NCBI GenBank assembly: GCA_002291495.1
Contig: DBAE01000066.1
Span: forward strand, 2,538 to 12,445
Length of the DNA: 9,908 nt
Source: Bacteriovoracaceae bacterium UBA1018
GTDB lineage: Bacteria > Bdellovibrionota > UBA1018
Direction of reading: 5' to 3'
Shown: positions 1-5,583 of the stretch, one piece after another
Layout of the letters: each line of letters starts with the position of its first letter
Position numbering within the stretch: the first letter of the stretch is position 1
The notes under the pieces: generated by a model
What the model saw: only the letters and a program-made list of their open reading frames with translations
What the model was told of the DNA's origin: nothing
Database searches by the model: none
Made by a program: the position numbers and the translations under genes

Positions 1-67
1 AATGGGGTCTGATCGCAGTGCACTATTATTGCTACCATAGTATTCTTTAGATTCCGGGGGGAGTTCT

Positions 68-1039
68 ATGAACATTTTTGTAAGAGCGATTGCTCTCTAT
101 TCTGTAAGTTTAATAATTGGTACTGGCTCGATGATCAAAGAAGCTTCGGCATTAGTGCTGAAAAGCTCAGGACCAGTCGTAATTAGTGGAAAATCAAATG
201 TCGTTATCCGAGGGCTAAAGATTAAAAATCCAAATGGCCCATGTGTAAAGATCACAAATAGTACGAATGTAACGATCGAAAATTCAGACATCGGACCTTG
301 TAAGAATGAGGGGGTCTATATTCTTACAAGTACCAATGTGAAAATTCAGCAGAACTATATTTACGAAGTTAGTACCGGCGTCAATGCGGTCCAATCCAAA
401 ATCATCAACGTAAATCATAATAAATTTCTCAATATGAATGGTCCAATGCCGCGAGGCCAGTTTGTCCAATTTAATAACGTTCTCGGAAGCGGAAACAGGG
501 TCAATTATAATTACGGCGTCAATGTATTGGGTGAAAGCCACGCTGAAGATGCGATCAGTATGTATCAAAGCGGGGGGACTTCTGCAGACCCTCTTCAAAT
601 TAAGTACAACTACATTCGTGGTGGTGGACCAAGTGCCTCAGGAGGCGGGATCATGTTAGGGGACGGAGGTAAGGGCACCAATATTCATGCTTCATTTAAT
701 GTCATAGTCAATCCTGGTCAGTACGGAATGGCTATTGGTGGGAGCAAACTTATCACTATGATCGGTAATAAGATTTACGGTGCAAAGCAATCTTTTACAA
801 ATGTGGGTATGCAGGTGAAAAACTATTATCCTAAGGTCGGTGCCTGCAGTGATCACTTGATTAGCGGAAATAAGGTCTATTGGATCAGTAGCGAAGGCGC
901 TAAAAATTCGTATTGGGCGAGCTCTTCAGCAACGTATAAATGTCTTCGGGTCTCTGTGAAGGACGACAACGAGTGGGACAGTCCGAATGTTTCCGCTAAT
1001 ATGGCTGCTCCAGCTGGGGCCGGAATTACAAATAGATAA
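68..1039 (+). CDS. secreted right-handed parallel beta-helix protein
   Basis: A 323-residue protein exported by a Sec signal peptide: a basic N-terminus (MNIFVRA), a hydrophobic stretch at residues 7-20 and a likely cleavage after EASA (about residue 28). Residues 37-275 consist of short, regularly spaced Asn-rich strands (SNVVIRGLKI, TNVTIENSDIG, TNVKIQQNYIY, LQIKYNYIRG, KLITMIGNKIYG), the pattern of pectate-lyase-like beta-helices. Such proteins bind or cleave polysaccharides outside the cytoplasm. An acidic segment at residues 156-170 (GESHAEDAISMYQSGG) interrupts the repeats and could line a substrate groove. Cys59/Cys78 and Cys260/Cys292 could form disulfides. The start is set by a purine-rich G-run at 56-63, close to the ATG. 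The gene stands alone, with a strong terminator just after its stop. The fold is a confident call; lyase, hydrolase or purely structural role cannot be told apart. Confidence 0.85.
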   Translation: MNIFVRAIALYSVSLIIGTGSMIKEASALVLKSSGPVVISGKSNVVIRGLKIKNPNGPCVKITNSTNVTIENSDIGPCKNEGVYILTSTNVKIQQNYIYEVSTGVNAVQSKIINVNHNKFLNMNGPMPRGQFVQFNNVLGSGNRVNYNYGVNVLGESHAEDAISMYQSGGTSADPLQIKYNYIRGGGPSASGGGIMLGDGGKGTNIHASFNVIVNPGQYGMAIGGSKLITMIGNKIYGAKQSFTNVGMQVKNYYPKVGACSDHLISGNKVYWISSEGAKNSYWASSSATYKCLRVSVKDDNEWDSPNVSANMAAPAGAGITNR

Positions 1040-1040
1040 C

Positions 1041-1076
1041 AAAAAAGGGCGAAGCACTGAGTGCTTCGCCCTTTTT
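1041..1076. terminator. bidirectional rho-independent terminator
   Basis: A perfect hairpin, GGGCGAAGCA (1047-1056) pairing with TGCTTCGCCC (1062-1071), is flanked by A6 on the left (1041-1046) and T5 on the right (1072-1076). The stem is G+C-rich with a 5-nt loop and a U-tract in either reading direction. It lies 1 nt after the beta-helix stop codon and about 55 nt beyond the end of the minus-strand small-gene pair. It can therefore stop both convergent transcripts. Confidence 0.93.
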
Positions 1077-1130
1077 CGTGTGTGTTGTGGACGGAAAATC
1101 GAGGAACGACTCTTGTGGTGAGAGCCGGTT

Positions 1131-1337
1131 TTATTTTTTCTTTATTTGATTAATCCAGGACGTCAATATCGTGGCGGCCTTTTCAGGCTTGTCCGTGACT
1201 AAATCTGAAATCATATCTTGGAGCTCTTGTATGCGGGCCCGACTGGCATCATTTGGCACTGACCTAAGGCGTGGCTTAGGTGCAGGGGTCGAGTTAGGCG
1301 CTTGGACACTTTTTCTGTTCGTTTGCTTCCGCTGCAT
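1131..1337 (-). CDS. small protein with FliF-tail-like C-terminus
   Basis: A 68-residue basic protein. Residues 1-32 are a Pro/Lys/Arg-rich, probably disordered segment (QAPNSTPAPKPRLR). Residues 33-65 form one amphipathic helix pattern ending in DKPEKAATILTSWINQ. That end resembles the extreme C-terminus of the flagellar M-ring protein FliF (pattern NPexvAxxirxWL), the part that binds the N-terminal domain of FliG. The similarity was judged by eye. The start chosen is the ATG at 1337, which has AGGAAG six nucleotides upstream; the frame stays open to an ATG at 1379 (82 residues) that lacks a clear ribosome site. The gene overlaps the preceding 62-residue gene by 44 bp in the +1 frame, so it is probably translationally coupled, unless the pair is one frameshifted gene. 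The flagellar link is inferred. Confidence 0.6.
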   Translation of the reverse strand: MQRKQTNRKSVQAPNSTPAPKPRLRSVPNDASRARIQELQDMISDLVTDKPEKAATILTSWINQIKKK

Positions 1338-1482
1338 TAATTTCTTCCTGGCTAATGGATCCAACAAAAACTTCATCATCGATCAAAGAGAAAGCGAACC
1401 AACGATCACCCATTTTTTGATAAAGAACTTCAACGGTTTCGTTTGATTTACTGTTTGGATTTGCGATTTTAGTTTTGTTCAT
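1294..1482 (-). CDS. small conserved-looking protein, function unknown
   Basis: A 62-residue protein preceded by an excellent ribosome site, AGGAGGG, nine nucleotides before its ATG; this makes translation very likely. A polar N-terminus (residues 1-15) leads into a compact core with alternating hydrophobic and charged residues (VEVLYQKMGDRWFAFSLIDD, then EVFVGSI, residues 17-43). This looks like a short beta-sheet domain around the GDRWFAFS turn. The last residues (EEINAAEANEQKKCPSA) are polar. There is no signal peptide or membrane segment. It is the first gene of a two-gene minus-strand unit. A single-base deletion in the A5 run at 1310-1314 would fuse it to the downstream FliF-tail-like gene into one 116-residue protein. 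I do not recognise a named family. Confidence 0.75.
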   Translation of the reverse strand: MNKTKIANPNSKSNETVEVLYQKMGDRWFAFSLIDDEVFVGSISQEEINAAEANEQKKCPSA

Positions 1483-1630
1483 TTTGAATCCCTCCTGGAT
1501 TGTTTCTTAGTGGCTCCATGCCGCTTACATAGGACCTATCGGTGCTCAGAAAAACTTCTTAACAGAGAAAATTTTGCCCATTATTAGTGCTTTATTTTAA
1601 GGACGTGACGCGTTAAACCGTTAAGTAAGT

Positions 1631-3004
1631 ATGAGATTTTTTGGGATATTTCTGACCGCTTTAGGATTGCTCAGTTCTGAGCACCGGGTGAGAGCAGAAG
1701 AGACAACACCAGCTGAACACCGATATTATCTGTTCTCAAATATCCCTCCGCGCGCATGTCTGGATATTCTTTTAGATCAAAAGGCAAAGTTTTATAGTTC
1801 CGGCACAATACGCCTCAAGCAGGCATTGGAAACTTATCCAATTACTTTGAAAACCGAAGGCGAACGCGTCGCTCGGGCTCAACTGCATCAAATCCTTCTG
1901 ACGTACAAGACTTATCCAAAAGGTGACTCTCAGGATACTAGTCCAATCGATGGCCTGTTCCAATCTCTGGAAGTTATAAGAGCTAAGGAGCCTTTTGATC
2001 AAAAGGCTTTTTCTAGAAAGCTCGACCAACTCTTAATTCACCTGCTCATGAATCACACTGTGGTCACTGGAGTGCGAGCTGAAACTTTGATTCGAGCAAT
2101 TGAGCTAATTTCGCCTGATCAACGTACAAGCGTAATCCGAGACTATGTTGATCGTAGCATCATGTTTGCTCTCGGCTGGATGCTGATGAGTTCATTAGAT
2201 CAAGCGCTAGCTAAGCAGGGACTCGATCTTATTTTTTCCTGGTTGAATTACTCTTCATTTGAATTGGAACCACTGCAGGCGCTGACTTTTCAACATCTCA
2301 ATTTTTTTCCAAACCCCAAGAAAGCAAACTTAGATAACCGTCATCTCTTGTTGGGTAGTCCTGCGAGAAAGTTAGCAGATCGCCTAGAAATTCAATACGC
2401 CACTTATATGCTGAACTCGAGTCAGGATATCTCCGAAAGTCGATATGCTCTAAACAGAGTATTCGAAAAAGAGTTCGGCTCTCAGGTGCGAGTTTCAACT
2501 TACTCGAGAGATGTGAATTATCGTCTCGAAGAGCTGGGTGAAGAGCTAATCCGAACCCGAATGAAAAGGTTGCTCGAGCGATTTGATTACAGTCTTAAGG
2601 CGATGCCTGGAATGCGCGATGCTGGCGCGAAAGGAATCAAGACTCTCATGAGTCGCCTTGCCACTAAAGTGGGACTATCGAGATATGTCGATCTCGATAC
2701 CATTTCGATGGAAGAAGCAGTTAAGCTTGCACAGATCATCAAAAAATCAGAATCATTGCTCAGTTACTATCTCGAAGAGCGAAATTCTGCAAAAGACGGA
2801 ATAACTTCTGCGGCCGTGATGGAAGACGCGATGATAGCTGCGATGGTGTATGATCACCAGTCGGATCAGGCAGATCTCGCAAAATTTTATTACGATGTCC
2901 TTTATCGGTTTCTTAAACTCTCAAATCGTTATCGCTTAGACTTTCCAGGATTTATAATGCCTGAAGAAGCCGACCAAATTCTGAGCAAATTTCAGAAAAA
3001 ATAA
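1631..3004 (+). CDS. secreted helical protein of unknown function
   Basis: A 457-residue protein with a short signal peptide (MRFFGIFLTALGLLSSEHRVRA) and likely cleavage after RVRA at residue 22, so probably periplasmic. The mature part is almost wholly helical by eye, with many charged Leu/Lys/Glu stretches, one cysteine (Cys43) and no membrane segment. A charged region around residues 290-390 (MKRLLERFDY, then AVKLAQIIKKSESLLSYYLE) may form long paired helices. No catalytic motif or known domain is visible. The ATG is fixed by an in-frame stop three codons upstream; the ribosome site is weak (TAAG), because AAGGA at 1599-1603 is too distant. It is transcribed divergently from the 62-residue gene and ends 9 bp from a convergent lipoprotein gene. 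A shared function with neighbours cannot be claimed. Confidence 0.8.
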   Translation: MRFFGIFLTALGLLSSEHRVRAEETTPAEHRYYLFSNIPPRACLDILLDQKAKFYSSGTIRLKQALETYPITLKTEGERVARAQLHQILLTYKTYPKGDSQDTSPIDGLFQSLEVIRAKEPFDQKAFSRKLDQLLIHLLMNHTVVTGVRAETLIRAIELISPDQRTSVIRDYVDRSIMFALGWMLMSSLDQALAKQGLDLIFSWLNYSSFELEPLQALTFQHLNFFPNPKKANLDNRHLLLGSPARKLADRLEIQYATYMLNSSQDISESRYALNRVFEKEFGSQVRVSTYSRDVNYRLEELGEELIRTRMKRLLERFDYSLKAMPGMRDAGAKGIKTLMSRLATKVGLSRYVDLDTISMEEAVKLAQIIKKSESLLSYYLEERNSAKDGITSAAVMEDAMIAAMVYDHQSDQADLAKFYYDVLYRFLKLSNRYRLDFPGFIMPEEADQILSKFQKK

Positions 3005-3013
3005 ATGTGCATT

Positions 3014-3457
3014 TCAGCGAGCAATCAGTTGACCAGACATGCTTCTGTTGATGCCGTCTTCAAATGGATAAGTTCCCAGGTCCTGTAATGTAATCGCATA
3101 GGCGCGCAATTTTGTATCTGAATCGGGGTTAATCTGTGGACTCGGTACAAACGTCTGAGTCCCAGTTGGGATGATTTGGTGACGGAGTCGATTACCAGTG
3201 AAATGAAAAAATACAGTCGTCCCACGAGGGACAGTGCAATTCAGAGTAGCGGGTGGAACGACCATCACGCCGTTATTTTGATCACATCCACAGAGATTTT
3301 GTAGAAAGCCATCTTGAACAAGGATCTGTGCAACACCTGGCTTACAGTTGCTAGAGGCCAAATCAAATCCATCGGAGCTCATATCTTTGCCACAAGCAGA
3401 AAATACGAGCGCTACGAAGAGTGGAGTGATAAACCGTTGAATGAGTGGCACTTGCAA
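3014..3457 (-). CDS. cupredoxin-like lipoprotein with degenerate copper site
   Basis: A 147-residue lipoprotein: a hydrophobic signal (residues 5-21) ends in VFSAC, a lipobox with Phe at -3, making Cys22 the acylated residue. Residues 75-147 follow the plastocyanin-like cupredoxin pattern. A strand GTTVFFHF leads to the first ligand position at His93 (RLRHQI), then NPDSDTKLRAY, then the terminal GTYPFEDGINRSMSGQLI. Aligned with the usual YPFxCxxHxxM, the thiolate Cys is Asp134, the second His is Asn137, and Met140 is kept. Type I copper binding is therefore unlikely, and it may be a structural or partner-binding derivative. Cys38, Cys56, Cys58 and Cys74 (including CGC) could form disulfides. 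The start appears to be TTG at 3457, with GTG two codons on as an alternative; neither has a good ribosome site. It diverges from the HD gene across 33 bp. Confidence 0.75.
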   Translation of the reverse strand: MQVPLIQRFITPLFVALVFSACGKDMSSDGFDLASSNCKPGVAQILVQDGFLQNLCGCDQNNGVMVVPPATLNCTVPRGTTVFFHFTGNRLRHQIIPTGTQTFVPSPQINPDSDTKLRAYAITLQDLGTYPFEDGINRSMSGQLIAR

Positions 3458-3490
3458 AATACATCATAATTTGACGGGATAAACCAGCCA

Positions 3491-4156
3491 ATGATGAGTC
3501 AATGGGAAGCAGTTTTTGAGAAAAAAATCATCGAGTCATATTCAGGCCCTGAGGCAGTCAATGATCCCGCCCACGATCTGGCTCATTTTCGACGCGTGGT
3601 TAGCACTGCGAAGAGATTAACTCAGGCAGAAAATGGTCGACTTGAGATTGTATTGCCAGCGGCTTGGCTACACGATCTAGTCAATGTTCCTAAAAATGAC
3701 CCTCGTCGTTCACAAGCGTCTCGACTTTCAGCTCAAGCAGCTCTGAGCTTTCTCCAAGAAGTGGGATATCCAGCGGATAATTTTAAAGAAATCGGACATG
3801 CCATTGAGGCCCATAGCTTTAGTGCGCGCATTACGCCGACTACTTTGGAAGCTAAAATTGTTCAGGACGCTGATCGGCTAGACGGCTTAGGAGCGATCGG
3901 AATTGCCCGAGTTTTTGCCGTGTCGGGTCTCCTTCAGCGAAGGCTCTATCAGCCTGAAGATCCCTTTGGAGCATCGGGTCGCCCACTGGATGATCTAGAA
4001 AATACAGTCGATCACTTCTTTGTGAAGCTTTTTAAAACTGTCGATACGCTTCAAACTGCAGCAGGACGTGCTGAAGGAGCTAAGCGGGCGGAGCATATGA
4101 GGTTGTTTTTAAAGGAACTTGGGCGAGAAATTGGAGTTTCTGCCCCAAATTTTTAA
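3491..4156 (+). CDS. yedJ: YedJ-type HD-domain phosphohydrolase
   Basis: A 221-residue cytoplasmic metal-dependent phosphohydrolase of the HD superfamily, closely resembling E. coli YedJ along its whole length. Metal and catalytic positions are all present: AHDLAHF (His28, His32), WLHD (His61-Asp62), GHAIEAHSFSA (His103, His108) and VQDADRLDGLGAIG (Asp126, Asp128). The downstream RVFAVSG, EDPF and RPLDD segments are also typical. The natural substrate of YedJ is not settled; nucleotides or other phosphoesters are likely. Two adjacent ATG codons (3491 and 3494) are possible starts, preceded only by a weak GGGA at 3475-3478. It lies 57 bp upstream of tRNA-Arg on the same strand, though the tRNA may have its own promoter. 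Family assignment is firm; the symbol is by homology only. Confidence 0.9.
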   Translation: MMSQWEAVFEKKIIESYSGPEAVNDPAHDLAHFRRVVSTAKRLTQAENGRLEIVLPAAWLHDLVNVPKNDPRRSQASRLSAQAALSFLQEVGYPADNFKEIGHAIEAHSFSARITPTTLEAKIVQDADRLDGLGAIGIARVFAVSGLLQRRLYQPEDPFGASGRPLDDLENTVDHFFVKLFKTVDTLQTAAGRAEGAKRAEHMRLFLKELGREIGVSAPNF

Positions 4157-4164
4157 TCCGAACC

Positions 4165-4193
4165 TTGCGCGTCGCCCGCCTTTCGTGTATCCA
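4165..4193 (+). promoter_or_regulatory. possible tRNA promoter
   Basis: TTGCGC (4165-4170) and TATCCA (4188-4193) are separated by 17 bp, with the tRNA 5' end 20 bp further on and a G-rich stretch between, as in growth-rate-controlled stable-RNA promoters. Each hexamer matches the sigma-70 consensus at only three of six positions, so this is a weak call. Confidence 0.25.
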
Positions 4194-4213
4194 TGGGGCT
4201 TCCAAACACATGC

Positions 4214-4291
4214 GGACTCGTAGTTCAGTTGGATTAGAACGCCAGACTACGAATCTGGAGGTCACAGGTTCAAGCCCTGTCGAGTCCGCCA
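4214..4291 (+). tRNA. tRNA-Arg (anticodon ACG)
   Basis: A full cloverleaf can be drawn. The acceptor stem is GGACTCG (4214-4220) with CGAGTCC (4281-4287), discriminator G4288 and encoded CCA at 4289-4291. The D stem is GTTC/GAAC, the anticodon stem CCAGA/TCTGG with loop CTACGAA (anticodon ACG at 4249-4251), and the T stem ACAGG/CCTGT with loop TTCAAGC. The first anticodon A would be deaminated to inosine by TadA, so this tRNA should read CGU, CGC and CGA. A long inverted repeat begins at the base after the CCA. Confidence 0.97.
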
Positions 4292-4417
4292 TTTTCCCAG
4301 CTTATTTTCCCCGTAAACTTCATCATCTTCCTCAAAACTCCTGCAATGGACCTCTATGTCCATTTTAGTCGTTTATCGTCAGCTTCTTCGTTTACGGGGA
4401 AAATAAGCTTGGGAAAA
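4292..4417. repeat. 27-bp inverted repeat with 71-nt spacer abutting tRNA-Arg
   Basis: The left arm (4292-4318) pairs with the right arm (4390-4417) over 27 base pairs without a mismatch; the only flaw is one unpaired T at 4410. Pairing outward resumes after one A/C mismatch at C4289-C4290 with G4419-G4420, inside the tRNA CCA end. Each arm carries TTTTCCCC/GGGGAAAA and GTAAAC/GTTTAC blocks. A smaller hairpin sits in the spacer. In RNA from the tRNA promoter this would make a very stable long-range stem; in DNA it could extrude as a cruciform. No open reading frame, transposase or clear target duplication accompanies it. Confidence 0.9.
4345..4366 (+). terminator. small hairpin inside the inverted repeat, possible tRNA terminator
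   Basis: AATGGAC (4345-4351) pairs with GTCCATT (4358-4364) around the loop CTCTAT, and the 3' arm runs into TTTT (4363-4366). The stem is short and only moderately G+C-rich. It may end tRNA-Arg transcription, or simply be the apical hairpin of the larger structure. Confidence 0.4.
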
Positions 4418-4494
4418 CGGTCGACATGTTCAAGGCTTGAACCGGAGATCATAGCCCCTTCGAGTAGCAGGATGTGACGAGGAGTCCTTGACTG

Positions 4495-4530
4495 CATAGG
4501 GCGAAATTGCAAAACTCGACTTCGCCCATG
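4495..4530 (+). promoter_or_regulatory. hairpin covering ribosome site and both start codons of the oxidoreductase
   Basis: CATAGGGCGAA (4495-4505) is complementary to TTCGCCCATG (4521-4530) with one bulged A, separated by 15 nt. The 5' arm contains the AGGG ribosome site (4498-4501) for the TTG start, and the 3' arm contains the alternative ATG start (4528). Folding would hide both initiation signals, so translational control is possible, but no trigger is evident. Confidence 0.4.
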
Positions 4531-5505
4531 AGAGCAATTACGTACCATCGTTATGGCGGTCCAGAAGTTTTAGAGTACGGTGACGTTCCGCAGCCTGTGC
4601 CGAAACCTGAACAGGTCCTCATTGAGGTGCACGCAGCTTCGGTCAATGCGGCTGACTACCGACTTATGCGAGCAGATCCTTGGCTAGCTCGACTCGGCAA
4701 CGGGCTTTTCAAACCAAAAAAGTGGCCGATTCTCGGCAGTGATGTGGCGGGAGTCGTGGTGGCCGTCGGCGAAAAGGTAAAGAGATTTAAGGTTGGAGAC
4801 GCAGTGTTTGGAGATGCATTTGCCGACGGACGTGGCAGTTTTGCCGAATATGTGTGTGTCAGCGAAAGCATGCTCTGTGCGAAGCCAACGTCAGTCAGTT
4901 TCGAAGAGGCTGCGGCCATTCCTCTGGCTGGCATCACGGCACTTCAGGGAGTTCGCGACTTAGGAAAAATAGAACAAGGTCAATCCATTCTCATTCAAGG
5001 TGCAGGTGGAGGAGTCGGCACTTTCGCTCTACAGATCGCGAAGGCACTTGGGGCTCATGTGACCGCAGTTTGTGGCAGCAAGAGCGCCGACCTGGCTTGG
5101 CAATTCGGTGCCGAGCGCGTGATGAACTACGCAACTGAAGATTTTACTCGGGAAGATCGCCACTACGACGTAATCATAGCAATCAATGGTTATCATCCTA
5201 TTGCCGATTACAAGCGCTGCCTTAAGCCCGGTGGTCGTTACGTCATGATTGGCGGCGACAATCGCCAGATTTTTGAGGCGCTACTCCGCTCGCGGTGGGA
5301 ATTCAGAGGGAGCGACAAATCCGCATTTGCTCTCACGGTCAATGACTCTTCTCGTGCTCAGGATATGCAAACGCTTCACAAGCTTCTGACTGCAGGTCAG
5401 CTGAAAGTGGTGATCGATCGCACCTTCTCTCTTCATGAAGCGGCAGAGGCGATGCGCTATGTAGAACAAGGGCATGTTCGGGGCAAGGTAGTGCTCCTAC
5501 GGTGA
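4507..5505 (+). CDS. zinc-free medium-chain oxidoreductase (quinone-oxidoreductase-like)
   Basis: A 332-residue NAD(P)-dependent oxidoreductase of the medium-chain dehydrogenase/reductase superfamily. The N-terminal GroES-like half shows the family start pattern MRAITYHRYGGPEVL (residues 8-22), SVNAADYR (45-52) and PILGSDVAGVVVAVGEKV (74-91). The Rossmann half has GAGGGVG (165-171), the dinucleotide-binding glycine motif, and ends with HVRGKVVLL. The cysteine and histidine ligands of zinc-containing alcohol dehydrogenases are absent, fitting the quinone reductase/enoyl reductase branch; the substrate cannot be inferred. The TTG at 4507 is chosen because AGGG lies five nucleotides upstream. 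The ATG at 4528 fits the usual family N-terminus but has no ribosome site, so it remains a real alternative. The gene is followed on the same strand by selO, suggesting a redox-related operon. Confidence 0.9.
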   Translation: MQNSTSPMRAITYHRYGGPEVLEYGDVPQPVPKPEQVLIEVHAASVNAADYRLMRADPWLARLGNGLFKPKKWPILGSDVAGVVVAVGEKVKRFKVGDAVFGDAFADGRGSFAEYVCVSESMLCAKPTSVSFEEAAAIPLAGITALQGVRDLGKIEQGQSILIQGAGGGVGTFALQIAKALGAHVTAVCGSKSADLAWQFGAERVMNYATEDFTREDRHYDVIIAINGYHPIADYKRCLKPGGRYVMIGGDNRQIFEALLRSRWEFRGSDKSAFALTVNDSSRAQDMQTLHKLLTAGQLKVVIDRTFSLHEAAEAMRYVEQGHVRGKVVLLR

Positions 5506-5583
5506 GCTTAAACCGGCGAAGGCGAGTTGCATTCAATTCACACAAGGGTGTAAGTACACACTATGCAAAAGCAGGGATGCAGC

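Noticed and set aside
1308..1320. A -1 programmed frameshift at the AAAAAG run in the small gene pair
   Set aside because: The downstream frame is +1 relative to the upstream gene, so a -1 slip would not enter it, and the heptamer G AAA AAG is not a standard slippery site.
4214..4420. Integrated element using tRNA-Arg as attachment site
   Set aside because: No integrase is present and the repeated sequence is inverted, not a direct repeat of the tRNA 3' end as integration would leave.
5506..5583. Terminator or promoter between the oxidoreductase and selO
   Set aside because: No hairpin with a U-tract and no convincing -35/-10 pair could be found in the 78 bp.
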